From the NCBI RefSeq assembly GCF_900100275.1, contig NZ_FNET01000007.1, forward strand, positions 186,001 through 250,000: a stretch of 64,000 bases of DNA. Direction: 5' to 3'. Both the position numbers and the translations under genes were made by a program. This DNA is from Lentzea albidocapillata subsp. violacea (GTDB lineage Bacteria; Actinomycetota; Actinomycetes; Mycobacteriales; Pseudonocardiaceae). Below, in pieces: positions 51,941-60,754 of the stretch. The notes below the pieces were generated by a model. That model was not told where the DNA came from. It made no database searches and worked only from the letters and a program-made list of their open reading frames with translations. Numbering within the stretch: the stretch's first letter is position 1; each line of letters opens with the position of its first letter.

Positions 51941-52747
51941 ATGCCGTCGCAACAACGTGCAGGCTCTCATGTTGTTCGCACCGCTGCGATCGCGTTGGTC
52001 GCGAGCATGCTGAGTCCCGTCAACGTCCATGCGTCCGAAGGCTCGGAAGACCACTCGGCCGGCTCGCAGATCGCCAAGCACGAAGGTACCGCCGAGATGC
52101 TCACGACACCGCCCGATCTCGGCGTGGGCCGGGTGGACGGCATCGACGTCAGCAGCCACCAGGGCGACGTCGACTGGGGACACTGGTGGCGTTCGGGCAA
52201 GCGCTTCGTCTACGTCAAGGCGACCGAGGGCACCGCCTACCTCAACCCCAAGTTCACCCAGCAGTACAACGGTTCCGCGGCCGTGGGCATGATCAGGGGC
52301 TCCTATCACTTCGCGCTGCCGAACCGTTCCGACGGCGCGACGCAGGCCCGGTTCTTCGTCAAGAACGGCGGCGGCTGGTCGCGGGACGGGCGAACGCTGC
52401 CCGGAACGCTCGACATCGAGTACAACCCCTACGGCGGCGACACCTGCTACGGCCTGAGCCATGCCGCGATGGTGAACTGGATTCGCAGCTTCAGCGACAC
52501 CTACCACGCACTGACCAAGCGTTGGCCGGTGATCTACACGTCCACGCAGTGGTGGGACAAGTGCACGGGACGCACCGGCGACTTCAGTTCCACCAACCCG
52601 TTGTGGCTCGCCAGGTACGCGGCGTCGGTCGGCCCCATGCCCTTCAAGTGGCCGGTCCACACCATCTGGCAGTACACCTCGTCGCCGATCGACCAGAACG
52701 TCTTCAACGGGGGTGCCGACCGGCTCGCCGCCCTGGCGACGGGATGA
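51941..52747 (+). CDS. Secreted GH25 lysozyme
   Basis: A 268-residue muramidase. A signal peptide (VVRTAAIALVASMLSPVNVHA) ends near residue 33. The GH25 domain begins GIDVSSHQGDVDWGHW with an active-site Asp near 70, then FVYVKATEGTAYLN, GSYHFALP and the catalytic pair in GTLDIEYNPYG near 160. It cleaves the beta-1,4 bond between MurNAc and GlcNAc. GGGGAGGAA precedes the ATG at 51941. It is followed 3 bp later by a membrane-anchored Ig-like protein. Confidence 0.93.
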   Translation: MPSQQRAGSHVVRTAAIALVASMLSPVNVHASEGSEDHSAGSQIAKHEGTAEMLTTPPDLGVGRVDGIDVSSHQGDVDWGHWWRSGKRFVYVKATEGTAYLNPKFTQQYNGSAAVGMIRGSYHFALPNRSDGATQARFFVKNGGGWSRDGRTLPGTLDIEYNPYGGDTCYGLSHAAMVNWIRSFSDTYHALTKRWPVIYTSTQWWDKCTGRTGDFSSTNPLWLARYAASVGPMPFKWPVHTIWQYTSSPIDQNVFNGGADRLAALATG

Positions 52748-52750
52748 GTC

Positions 52751-53149
52751 GTGCGCGCCCCGGTTCGCAGGTCCGAACTCCTCCTGCTGGTCTTCCTCGG
52801 CATGGTGTTCGCGGTGTCGTCGACCCTCGTCGTGGCCTCCGTGACGCACATGGAGAAGATCGGCCTGAGCATCGTCGGTCTCGAGGACGGCGCGGTGCTG
52901 AGGGCTGCGGCTTTTCGCGACGTCCGCATCAGCACGGGTGATCCGGCCACCTTGGGAAGGGTCGAGGTTCTCGTGGACGACACCGTGATCGCGACGAGCC
53001 GTGACGGAGACCGGCTGGCCCTGGAGAGCTTCACGCCGGCCGAGGGGAACCACGCGCTGACAGCTCGCGTCCGCAGCACCACGCCGTTGGTCATGGACGC
53101 CGTCGTGGATCACGAGTTCACCGTGGACAACACCGCGCCGTCCCGGTGA
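52751..53149 (+). CDS. Membrane-anchored protein with Ig-like domain
   Basis: A 132-residue protein. An N-terminal membrane anchor (ELLLLVFLGMVFAVSSTLVVASV) is followed by one domain with Ig-like strand pattern: VEVLVDDTVIATS, LALESFTPAEGNHALTARVRST and HEFTVDNTAPS. The phrase around VDNTAP is common in bacterial Ig domains on surface proteins. GTG start 3 bp after the lysozyme stop, so one transcript. It may present or retain partners at the wall; nothing more can be said. Confidence 0.7.
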   Translation: MRAPVRRSELLLLVFLGMVFAVSSTLVVASVTHMEKIGLSIVGLEDGAVLRAAAFRDVRISTGDPATLGRVEVLVDDTVIATSRDGDRLALESFTPAEGNHALTARVRSTTPLVMDAVVDHEFTVDNTAPSR

Positions 53150-53162
53150 CCGCGGAGCCGGC

Positions 53163-53531
53163 CTACACGTCGTTCAGGTCACCGGCGACCGCCCGCGCGA
53201 GCTCCGCCGCGCGTTGCATGGCTTCGGCGCACAACGCCATGTGCCCCAACGACTCCACCTCGTCCGACAGGTCGTCCGCGCCGGTCACGGGTGCCAGCCG
53301 CGTATCCGCGATCGCGCGCACGATCGACGCCGTCGCCGTGGCCATCCGCCGCGTGAGAGCGGCCATCGCGAGCATGACGTTCTCGGCCTGACCGGAGCTG
53401 ATCGGTGTGCGCTGCCCGCCGCTCGGAGATCGCCCGGGGCCTGCGTCCCAGGTGGAGGCTGCCGCACACAGCGCGTCGACGAACGGTTGCCAGGCCTCGT
53501 CCATCTCGGTAGCGGGTTCGTGTTCGTTCAC
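53163..53531 (-). CDS. Hypothetical protein, small helical
   Basis: A 122-residue cytosolic protein, helical and Ala-rich, unrecognised. Near its middle it reads AENVMLAMAALTRRMATATASIVRAIADTRL and near the end LGHMALCAEAMQRAAELARAVAGDL. GTG at 53531 follows GGAGGTGTCCC, a good ribosome site that supports expression. It is convergent with the Ig-like gene and divergent from the coiled-coil gene. Confidence 0.6.
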   Translation of the reverse strand: MNEHEPATEMDEAWQPFVDALCAAASTWDAGPGRSPSGGQRTPISSGQAENVMLAMAALTRRMATATASIVRAIADTRLAPVTGADDLSDEVESLGHMALCAEAMQRAAELARAVAGDLNDV

Positions 53532-53695
53532 GGGACACCTCCGGTCAGGTCCCTCACCGGATACCCGCGGCGATGACGGTCCGTGAGGAATTCACTAGAC
53601 AGGGTGTTTACGAGACCACGGATGTCTGGCAGGCGGGACCACGGGTACCTGCCACTTACCACCAGAACCACCCCCGTTCAGGAAAGGACACGGGC

Positions 53696-54295
53696 ATGGC
53701 TATTGACGATCTCCTGAACGAGGGGCCCAAGAACTTCCGCACCCGATGGCTCGGTTACGACCGGATCCAGGTCGACGAGGAGTACGCCCGGCTGGAGGCG
53801 CAACTCGATCTGGCGTGCACGGACCGTGACGCTGCCCTCGAGACGGCCGAGGACCTCGCCCGTCATCTGGAGGAAGCACGGTCGGAGCTCGCCGAGTACC
53901 GGACGCTCCACGCCGGGCACAACAAGGACAACGCCGTTTCCGGGTGCATCCGCTACCTGCTGCACGTGGCCAGGCGCAAGGCGGACGAGATAGAGGACGA
54001 GGCCCGCGCCCGCGCCGAAGACGCCGTGCAGCGCGCCGAGGAATCCGCCGGACGCCATGCCGTCCTGCTGGACGAGGCCGAGCAGGAGAGCCAGCGCAGG
54101 CTGGCCGAGGCGAGCAGGCGTGCCCAGGAGATCGTCGGTGAGGCGTTGGAGCGGTCCCGCGCCATGCTCGCCGAGCTCGCCGAGCGGCAGCGGCTGCTGG
54201 ACCAGTGGTACGCCGAGGTCACCACCGCGCCGAACATGCCGTCGCAGCGAAGCCCCGAGCCGGCATCGGCCGAGACGACGAGCGTGACGCGATGA
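53696..54295 (+). CDS. Coiled-coil (DivIVA/cellulose-synthase-like) protein
   Basis: A 199-residue protein with a short globular N-terminus (AIDDLLNEGPKNFRTRWLGYDRIQVDEEYARLEAQL) resembling the DivIVA lipid-binding start (GYDRIQVDEEY), then a long coiled coil from about 30 to 175 rich in E, A and R. A break at CIRYLLHVARRKADEIEDEA near 85 recalls the ATPase-like segment of DivIVA-family proteins. The ATG at 53696 follows AGGAAAGGA; the longer open frame is rejected. ATGA overlap joins it to the Usp-like gene. A membrane-curvature or tip-growth role is inferred. Confidence 0.75.
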   Translation: MAIDDLLNEGPKNFRTRWLGYDRIQVDEEYARLEAQLDLACTDRDAALETAEDLARHLEEARSELAEYRTLHAGHNKDNAVSGCIRYLLHVARRKADEIEDEARARAEDAVQRAEESAGRHAVLLDEAEQESQRRLAEASRRAQEIVGEALERSRAMLAELAERQRLLDQWYAEVTTAPNMPSQRSPEPASAETTSVTR

Positions 54296-55002
54296 CCACG
54301 CTCGCGAACGAGTCCGTGCGCATCACGGCGACCTGCGTGCTGGTGGACGTTCGCGACTCGGGTACCACCGGCGTTCGATGGGCTGCCGCGTGCGCCGAGG
54401 CACTGGGCGTCGGCCTGGTCGTGCATGCGGGCCCGAAGAACGACCCCGCGCACGCCGATGTCGCGGCACTGCTCGCCGAGCACCCGGATCTCACCGTCCA
54501 CGTCGAACACTCCGAGTGCACCCCCGGCCGCTGGGAAGGTGGTCTCGTGGTCATCTCCCGCGCTCGTGCCTGCGCCGCGCCACCACTCGCGGGCCGCGAC
54601 CTCCGTGATGTCGTCGTCGTGGGAGGCTCTCCCGCCGCGCTCGCCTGCCGCTTCGGCGTGGTGACTGCTGTCCTCGACGCGGTGGGGAGCGAGGGCGTGC
54701 TGCGGCGTGCGACGGCTTTCTGCCGTGCGCGAGGAGCGACCCGCCTGCGCGTGCTGATGCGTCCGTACATCGATGCCGCCGACTCGCTGGACGCCGCCGC
54801 GGATCGCGTCCACGCCGCCTGCCCCGACGTCATCGTCGAACTGGTGCGCGAAGTCAGGTCGGTCCAGGAGGAGACGCGGCTGTTCCCGAGCGACCTGCTC
54901 GTGGTGTCCGGCCGTGAGCGTGGTCCCGCGGAAGGCCTGCAGCCGGCCGCGAGGGCGGCGTTGCACCACGCGCCGTGCCCAGTGCTGTTCAGCTGTTCGT
55001 GA
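54292..55002 (+). CDS. Universal stress protein-like
   Basis: A 236-residue protein resembling tandem UspA domains that have diverged. The first part has CVLVDVRDSGTTGVRWAAACAEALGVGLVVHA, and the second ends DLLVVSGRERGPAEGLQPAARAALHHAPCPVLF, the usual Usp C-terminal signature (here without the G-x2-G-x9-G-S ATP motif). ATP binding is therefore doubtful. It starts inside the stop of the coiled-coil gene and is 16 bp before the DUF3152 gene. Confidence 0.7.
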   Translation: MTTLANESVRITATCVLVDVRDSGTTGVRWAAACAEALGVGLVVHAGPKNDPAHADVAALLAEHPDLTVHVEHSECTPGRWEGGLVVISRARACAAPPLAGRDLRDVVVVGGSPAALACRFGVVTAVLDAVGSEGVLRRATAFCRARGATRLRVLMRPYIDAADSLDAAADRVHAACPDVIVELVREVRSVQEETRLFPSDLLVVSGRERGPAEGLQPAARAALHHAPCPVLFSCS

Positions 55003-55018
55003 TGGGGGGAGGGACCTC

Positions 55019-55900
55019 GTGACCGTCGGAAGAATCGTCATGTACGTCTTCGCCGCGATGCTGGCCGGGGTGACGATCGGCCTGCTGAGGAGCCTGCCGC
55101 CGGACGCGCCCGCGCAGCACGGGGCGCAGCCGCGGATCCCGGTCGTGGGCACGAGCATCTCGGTGAGGCCCGCACCTTCGTCCCCCACGTCCTCGCCCGC
55201 GGAGCCGTCCTCGTCCACCGCGGCGACGTCGCCACTCGCGCTGGCCGGCCAGGACGTGGTTCGCCCGGGACCTGAGCTTCCGCCGGGGGTTCCGGTGCGA
55301 CAGCGGGGCGAAGGATGGTGGCGCACCGTCCCCGGCACGACCGCGCAGGTCGGTACCGGAAGGGTGCGCACCTACTCCGTCGAGGTCGAACAGGGCGCTG
55401 TGGTGCCGCAGGCCCAGCTCCCGTTCGCCGCCGCCGTGGACCAGGCCCTCGCTGACCCGCGGGGCTGGACCGCGTCGGGCGACGTCGCCTTCCGCCGCGT
55501 CGACGTCGCCCAGCCGGACGTGCGAATCCGGCTCACCGCAACGGAAACCGCCCGAGCCATCTGCGGCTTCGACCTTCCCTACGACACTTCCTGCTACGTC
55601 AACGGCGTGGTGTACGTGAGTGCGCCGCGCTGGTTCCGGGGCGCCCAGTCGTTCAGGGGCGACCTGGAGGGGTACCGGAAGTACCTCGTCAACCACGAGA
55701 TCGGGCACTTCCTCGGACACGGGCACGAGGCCTGTCCCGCGGACGGCGCCCCCGCGCCCGTGATGATGCAGCAGACCTTCTCGGTGTCGAACGACAGGCT
55801 CGCCGAGATCACCGCCGCCGCACCTCAGGGGCCGGCGGTGGCCAGGGACGGGAAGACCTGCGTGGCGAACCCGTGGCCCAACCCGGGGGTGGCCAGGTGA
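55019..55900 (+). CDS. DUF3152 domain metalloprotease-like secreted protein
   Basis: A 293-residue protein. An N-terminal hydrophobic segment (VMYVFAAMLAGVTIGLL) and a Pro/Ser/Thr-rich linker (about 35-85) lead to the DUF3152 domain. That domain holds VEVEQGAVV, YDTSCYVNGVVYVSAPRWF and the zinc motif HEIGHFLGHGHEAC (HExxHxxGxxH) near residue 225, as in metzincin-like proteases. It is probably an extracytoplasmic protease. GTG at 55019 follows GGGGGGAGG. Its stop overlaps the glycosyltransferase start as GTGA. Confidence 0.85.
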   Translation: MTVGRIVMYVFAAMLAGVTIGLLRSLPPDAPAQHGAQPRIPVVGTSISVRPAPSSPTSSPAEPSSSTAATSPLALAGQDVVRPGPELPPGVPVRQRGEGWWRTVPGTTAQVGTGRVRTYSVEVEQGAVVPQAQLPFAAAVDQALADPRGWTASGDVAFRRVDVAQPDVRIRLTATETARAICGFDLPYDTSCYVNGVVYVSAPRWFRGAQSFRGDLEGYRKYLVNHEIGHFLGHGHEACPADGAPAPVMMQQTFSVSNDRLAEITAAAPQGPAVARDGKTCVANPWPNPGVAR

Positions 55901-57057
55901 AGATCGCGATGGTCTCGATGCGGGCGAACCCGCTGGCCGCACTGCGCGACCAGGACGTGACCGGGCAGAGCCTGCACGTCGCCAAGCTCTCCGAAGCGTT
56001 GCACCTGCAGGGACACGACCTGACGATCTATACCCGCCGGACCGACGCGCGGCTGCCGGACAGGACGCGGATCGCGGACGGGTTCGAGGTGGTGCACGTG
56101 CCCGCCGGGCCCGCTCGGGAGCTCGACGTCACCCGGCACGTCGGCGAGTTCGCGCGGTCACTTCAGGATCTGTGGAGCAACGATGTTCCGGATCTGATCC
56201 ACGCACACCACTGGACCTCCGGCTTGGCGGCGGTGCTCAGCGCACGCCACCGTGGAATCCCTGTTGTGCAGAGCTACCACACGCTCCAGGGAGGCGACTC
56301 CGCCGCGCACGAGCGGTTGGTCGGCCGGGCGGCGACGTGCGTGATCGCCACGTCGGGCCACGAGACGAACGAACTCGCCAGGCTGGGGGTGCGCCGGTCC
56401 AAGATCTCGGCCGTGCCATGGGGAGTGGACCTGCGAACGTTCACACCGAACGGCCCGAGCGCACCGCGCAACGGGATGCCGCGCATCCTCACGGTGGGAG
56501 GTCTCGCACCGCACGACGGAGTCGACGACCTGATCGGCGCCCTCACCGCGGTGAGCTGGACCGAGCTCGTGATCGCCGGTGGCAAGAGCAGCTCTCGGCC
56601 GGACGCGAACCTGGTGCGGCTGCGGGAGTTGGCGGACCGGTGCGGCGTAGCGCACCGCGTCACGTTCCTCGGACGTGTGCCGCACGCGGACATACCCCCT
56701 CTCATCCGTTCCGCGGACGTGGTGGCATGCCCGCAGCGGCACGAACCGTTCGGAATCGTGCCGATCGAGGCCATGGCGTGCGGGGTGCCGGTGGTGGCGA
56801 CGGCGGTGGGCGGCCTCGCCGAGACCGTGGTGCACGGCGTGACCGGCCTGCACGTTCCACCTCGGGAACCCGCCGCGCTGGGGCGGGCGCTGCGATCACT
56901 GCTGGCGAACGACGTCCGGCGCCAGGAGATGAGCTGCGCCGCGGAGGACCGCGCGCGCGTCCGGTACGACTGGCAACGGATCGCGCTCGAAATGGGCCTG
57001 GCCTACCAGCGCGTGGGTGCACCGGTCGCCTCGGCCGTGATCGCCTCGGTGCGGTGA
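55897..57057 (+). CDS. GT4-type glycosyltransferase
   Basis: A 386-residue GT-B glycosyltransferase. The acceptor half has DQDVTGQSLHVAKLSEALHLQGHD and LIHAHHWTSGLAAVLSA. The donor half has VPWGVDLRTFTP, ILTVGGLAPHDGVDDLI, and the E-x7-E motif HEPFGIVPIEAMACGVPVV near 300. It resembles the sucrose-phosphate/MshA-like GT4 family. Nucleotide-sugar and acceptor are unknown; a cell-surface glycan fits the neighbours. GTG start overlaps the DUF3152 stop, so the coiled-coil, Usp, DUF3152 and GT genes are one operon. Confidence 0.9.
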   Translation: MKIAMVSMRANPLAALRDQDVTGQSLHVAKLSEALHLQGHDLTIYTRRTDARLPDRTRIADGFEVVHVPAGPARELDVTRHVGEFARSLQDLWSNDVPDLIHAHHWTSGLAAVLSARHRGIPVVQSYHTLQGGDSAAHERLVGRAATCVIATSGHETNELARLGVRRSKISAVPWGVDLRTFTPNGPSAPRNGMPRILTVGGLAPHDGVDDLIGALTAVSWTELVIAGGKSSSRPDANLVRLRELADRCGVAHRVTFLGRVPHADIPPLIRSADVVACPQRHEPFGIVPIEAMACGVPVVATAVGGLAETVVHGVTGLHVPPREPAALGRALRSLLANDVRRQEMSCAAEDRARVRYDWQRIALEMGLAYQRVGAPVASAVIASVR

Positions 57058-57087
57058 CGCCGTTGCCTCCAGCGCGTCGCGCCGTCG

Positions 57088-57564
57088 TTGCCGCCCTGGG
57101 TGGCCTGCGCTCTTCTGGCCGTCTACCTCATCGCGAACTTCGCTCCGCTCCTGGAGCCGGCCGCGAGGTTCGTGCTGCCCCTGGCCGCCGGTTACGGCGC
57201 GGTCACCTGGGCGTACCACTGGCCGCGGCGGCTCGCCGGGTACGACGAGTGGGTTTACGGCAGCTATGGGCTCTACATCTGGGGCATGCCGTTGCAGCAG
57301 CTCGTGGTGCTGGCAGGGGTGCGCGACCCGTGGCTGCTGATGGCGCTGGCGGTGCCGTTGTCCTATGTCGCCGGGTTCCTGTCGTGGCAGCTGGTGGAGA
57401 TGCCGACGCAGTCGCTGCGGCGCTACCTGAGGCCGCCTGCGAAGCCGCGCCCCGTTTCCGGGCATCGGACGATGCGGCCGGTGGCTGTCGAACGCATGCC
57501 GGAGCAGCAGATGTGGCAGCGCTGGCGGTTCAGCGGTGATCTGAGGGACACCGAAATCCGATAA
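57088..57564 (+). pseudogene. C-terminal remnant of an acyltransferase-3 (OafA) protein
   Basis: The 158-codon frame keeps only the last four or so membrane helices of an acyltransferase-3 protein (WVACALLAVYLIANFAPLL, YGSYGLYIWGMPLQQLVVL, VPLSYVAGFLSWQLVEMPTQ). The N-terminal catalytic His region is missing. It follows the glycosyltransferase in the same reading frame, just after its stop, with no ribosome site and only a TTG as a possible start. The full-length family has about 350-400 residues. It is most likely a truncated relic. Confidence 0.65.
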
Positions 57565-57701
57565 GCGGCGGAGTCCACCTGAATGCCCAGATCATTTTTA
57601 CGGGATCCTTACGCCTAAGGCCCCGTGTCTTTACATCGGCAGGACTTCACGGGCAGTTGACTCGCCCCCAAATGACTGATCACCACCACGGGGGAACCGG
57701 C

Positions 57702-59687
57702 ATGACCGACACGTCGCCCTACGCGATACCTGAACGTGTGGACAGCCCGGTCCCGCCGTCGCCGCCCGCGACCAGGACGGGGCGCTGGTTCTTACAGCAT
57801 CGAGTGCAGCCGGTGGTGGGTCCGGAGAGCAGCGAGGCGCATGCCACGCCGCAGTCCTGGTGGAAGGTGATGTGCCTGACCGGCGTGGACTACTTCTCCA
57901 CGCTGTCCTACCTCCCGGCCATCGCCGCGCTGGCCGCGGGAGCCGTGTCACCGCTGGCGACGTTGCTGATCGTGGCCCTGACCTTGCTGGGAATGCTGCC
58001 GATGTACCGGCGCGTGGCGAGGGAAAGCCCGCACGGGCAGGGCTCGGTGGCCATGTTGGAGAAGCTGCTGCCGTTCTGGCGGGGCAAGCTGTTCGTCCTG
58101 ATGTTGCTGGGGTTCGTGGCCACGTCGTGGATCATCACCATCACGCTGTCCTCGGCGGATGCCACGGTGCACCTGCTGGAGAACCCGTTGACCCCGGAGT
58201 TCCTGCACGGCCACGAGGTGACGGTGACCGTCGTGCTGCTGCTCGTGCTGGGCGGGGTGTTCCTGCTCGGGTTCAGCGAGGCCGTCGGTGTCGCCATTCC
58301 GCTGGTGGCGGTGTTCCTGCTGCTGAACGCCGTGGTCGTGGTCGCCGGCGTGGCGCAGGTGCTGGCCGAGCCGGTGGTGCTGGACCGGTGGGTGGAGGCC
58401 CTGACCTCCGGCGGTGACGGACTGACCGGTGTGGTCGGCCCGGCGGTGCTGGCGTTCCCGTTGCTGGTGCTGGGCCTGTCCGGCTTCGAGACCGGCGTGA
58501 GCATGATGCCCCTGGTGGCGGCCAAGGGGCGCACCGCGGAGGAACGGCTGCGGGACCGCGTGCGCAACACCCGCAAGCTGCTCACGGCCGCGGCGCTGAT
58601 CATGTCGGTGTACCTGATCGCCACCAGCTTCGTCACGACCGTGCTGATTCCCGCGCGGGAGTTCCAGCCGGGCGGCGAGGCGAACGGCCGTGCGCTGGCC
58701 TACCTCGCCCACGAACTGCTCGGAGAGGGCGTCGGCACCGCCTACGACATCAGCAGCATCCTCATCCTGTGGTTCGCGGGCGCCTCGGCGATGGCGGGCC
58801 TGATCAACATCGTGCCGCGGTACCTGCCGTCCTACGGCATGGCGCCGGAATGGTCGCGTGCCGTGCGGCCGGTCGTGCTCGTCTACACCGCGATCTGCAT
58901 CCTGGTCACGATCGTCTTCAAGGCCGACGTCAACGCGCAGGCCGGTGCCTATGCCACCGGCATCCTGGCCATGATGGTCTCCGCGTCAGTCGCCGTGACC
59001 ATCTCCGCGGCCAGGCGCCGGCAGCGGGGCGCCGCGGTCGCGTTCACCGTGCTGACGCTCATTTTGTTGTACGCCCTGGTCGAGAACGTGATCGAGAAGC
59101 CGGACGGCATCACCATCTCGATCTTCTTCATCCTCGGCATCATCGCCATCTCACTGGTCTCCCGCGTCACCCGCACCACGGAACTGCGGGTCGAGCACAT
59201 CGAGCTCGACGAGGCGGCCCGCCGGTTCGTCACCGAATCGCTCGCCCACGACGGCGCCCTGACGCTCATCGCGAACCGCCGTCAGGCGGGTGACGCCGCC
59301 GAGTACGCCGAGAAGGAGGCCGAGCAACGCGGCACCAACCCCGTGCCCGGCACCGCCGACGTGCTCTTCCTGGAGATCGACGTGGTCGACCCCTCCGACT
59401 TCAGCGACGTGCTGCAGGTGCGGGGTGTGGAGGTCGGCGGGCACCGGATCCTGCGGGCCGGCAGTCCTGCCGCGCCCAACGCCATCGCCGCCATCCTGCT
59501 GGCCCTGCGCGACGCGACCGGGGTCCGGCCGCACTGCCACTTCGCGTGGAGCGAGGGCAACCCGCTGGGGCACCTGTTCCGTTACCTGCTCCTCGGCCGC
59601 GGTGACACCGCTCCGGTCGTGCGGGAGATCATCCGCGCCAGTGAGCCCGACCCGGCCTGCCGGCCCGGTATCCACGTCGGCGACTGA
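57702..59687 (+). CDS. KimA-like APC superfamily potassium transporter candidate
   Basis: A 661-residue integral membrane protein with about 12 hydrophobic segments between residues 70 and 500 and a cytosolic C-terminal domain of about 150 residues. [21 protein letters not shown] near 75 and [15 protein letters not shown] near 265 match the KimA-like branch of the APC superfamily rather than classical amino-acid permeases. Next to kdp, K+/H+ symport is the most likely role, but an amino-acid substrate is possible. GGGGGAA precedes the ATG at 57702. Its 3' end overlaps antisense flavoprotein debris. Confidence 0.78.
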   Translation: MTDTSPYAIPERVDSPVPPSPPATRTGRWFLQHRVQPVVGPESSEAHATPQSWWKVMCLTGVDYFSTLSYLPAIAALAAGAVSPLATLLIVALTLLGMLPMYRRVARESPHGQGSVAMLEKLLPFWRGKLFVLMLLGFVATSWIITITLSSADATVHLLENPLTPEFLHGHEVTVTVVLLLVLGGVFLLGFSEAVGVAIPLVAVFLLLNAVVVVAGVAQVLAEPVVLDRWVEALTSGGDGLTGVVGPAVLAFPLLVLGLSGFETGVSMMPLVAAKGRTAEERLRDRVRNTRKLLTAAALIMSVYLIATSFVTTVLIPAREFQPGGEANGRALAYLAHELLGEGVGTAYDISSILILWFAGASAMAGLINIVPRYLPSYGMAPEWSRAVRPVVLVYTAICILVTIVFKADVNAQAGAYATGILAMMVSASVAVTISAARRRQRGAAVAFTVLTLILLYALVENVIEKPDGITISIFFILGIIAISLVSRVTRTTELRVEHIELDEAARRFVTESLAHDGALTLIANRRQAGDAAEYAEKEAEQRGTNPVPGTADVLFLEIDVVDPSDFSDVLQVRGVEVGGHRILRAGSPAAPNAIAAILLALRDATGVRPHCHFAWSEGNPLGHLFRYLLLGRGDTAPVVREIIRASEPDPACRPGIHVGD

Positions 59688-59689
59688 CC

Positions 59690-60166
59690 GGGACCGGCAA
59701 GGCTTTCGACCAGCTCTCCCGTGAACGGCCGCAGGGTTTCTTCCCACCAGCGCAACGCCTCGTCGGTGTCACGGAAGATGTCCAGCGCGTCGCCGAGCAT
59801 CTCGGCGGCGACGAGGGCGAGCGACGAGTCGAAGTCAGGGTCGGGTTCGGTGACGAGGTCGAACCACTCGTCGTCGCCGTTCGAGAAGGTCACCGTGGCA
59901 CCGCAGTCGTCGGGGCGCAGAGTGCCTACCTCGTCGCTGCGGTAGGTCACCGCGTTGCCGAGGCTGCGCCGCAGCACGGCCGCGACGTCCGGGTCGAGCC
60001 GCAGCCCAAGGCGGCGTGCGGCGTCGAGGCCGGCGGCGGTGCGGGTGAAGGCGCATCGGGTGGGTTCGCCCACCAGTACGACGTCCCAGTCGCTGCGACG
60101 CAGGCGGTACGCGGTGGCCAGACCGGCGAGGCCGGTGCCGATGACGAGTGCTCTCCTGGTGAGCAT
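59690..60166 (-). pseudogene. Degenerate FAD monooxygenase remnant
   Basis: The minus-strand frame begins with a good dinucleotide motif RALVIGTGLAGLATAYRLRRSDWDVVLVGE but then keeps only scattered blocks of a PHBH-type flavoprotein: LRRSLGNAVTYRSDEV, VTFSNGDDEWFDLV, FDSSLALVAAEML and ALRWWEETLRPF. The middle of the usual 380-420-residue protein is missing in frame. The frame then runs on antisense through the end of the transporter gene to 59582, where no homology remains. It may still be translated but is probably inactive. Confidence 0.6.
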
Positions 60167-60572
60167 GACCGGTCTCTTTTCCCACGGCGGATACGTCACG
60201 CCGACCAGGCTTCCCGGCACACCAGTCCACGAAGGGTAGGCCCTTCCGGTGCCGCGCGGAAGGCCGTTGAGGCCACCATCGGGTCACGACCGGCCGGAGC
60301 GCGACCCGACGCCCGGTGGTGAGCACGCCAGACAGAATGCGCCCGAATCAGGTGAAAACAAACGGTCCGAATGACATCTTGACGTCTCGCGGATCACATT
60401 TAGTCACTCCCGGATGGCACGTTGGGGTGAGACGCAGTTCTCACGGCATCAAGGATGCGTAAAGGAACCCGCCAAGGGTGTCAAATTGCCGTCAGACACT
60501 CCTGACGTGCGGGTTTTCGCCATGCACGCTTCTCCCGTCAAGACCACCTCGTTGTCGGGAAGGGAGCGCGTC
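60167..60572 (+). promoter_or_regulatory. 406-bp upstream region of kdp, with phased direct repeats
   Basis: No gene is supported here. A hairpin at about 60238-60268 (CTTCCG/CGGAAG extended by GCC/GGC) may separate it from the flavoprotein remnant. AAGGA (60451-60455), AAGGA (60462-60466) and AAGGG (60474-60478) recur at 11 and 12 bp, the pattern bound by OmpR/KdpE-type response regulators. A TTGCCG at 60485 and GACGTGCGG-type sequence downstream could form the promoter, but I cannot fix a transcription start. Confidence 0.45.
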
Positions 60573-60656
60573 ATGGCCGATTTGGCCTACGCGTTGCTGC
60601 TGATCGGAAGTTTCCTCGTGCTGGGTCTCACCGTGCGTGGACTGGAGAAGTTGTGA
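60573..60656 (+). CDS. 27-residue membrane peptide upstream of kdpF
   Basis: A single membrane helix with the start MADLAYALLLIGS and the end RGLEKL. AGGGAG lies 7-12 bases before the ATG at 60573. Its stop overlaps the GTG of kdpF as GTGA, so it belongs to the same transcript and is translationally coupled. It is not KdpF itself, which follows. It may be a second small regulator or stabiliser of the Kdp complex. Its short length means homology cannot be judged by eye. Confidence 0.65.
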   Translation: MADLAYALLLIGSFLVLGLTVRGLEKL

Positions 60657-60754
60657 GCGGCACCGGTCTGCTCGCGAACGCCGTCGGCGGCGTGCTCGCG
60701 TTGCTGTTGATCGTCTACCTGTTCATCGCTCTCGTCAGGCCGGAGAAGTTCTGA
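60653..60754 (+). CDS. kdpF: Potassium-transporting ATPase subunit KdpF
   Basis: A 33-residue single-helix peptide that starts with GTG, reads AVGGVLALLLIVYLFIALV through its helix and ends in the family-typical RPEKF. KdpF stabilises the KdpABC complex. Its TGA shares its last base with the ATG of kdpA (TGATG). It is too short for most gene callers. Confidence 0.85.
   Translation: MSGTGLLANAVGGVLALLLIVYLFIALVRPEKF

Noticed and set aside
53146-53391. GTG-started plus-strand frame after the Ig-like gene
   Set aside because: It is antisense to the helical hypothetical gene, which has a strong ribosome site, and has no recognisable sequence.
57565-57701. Possible cyclic di-AMP (ydaO-type) riboswitch ahead of the KimA-like gene
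   Set aside because: I looked for the conserved ydaO core and found only a GGGGGAACC run that doubles as the ribosome site.
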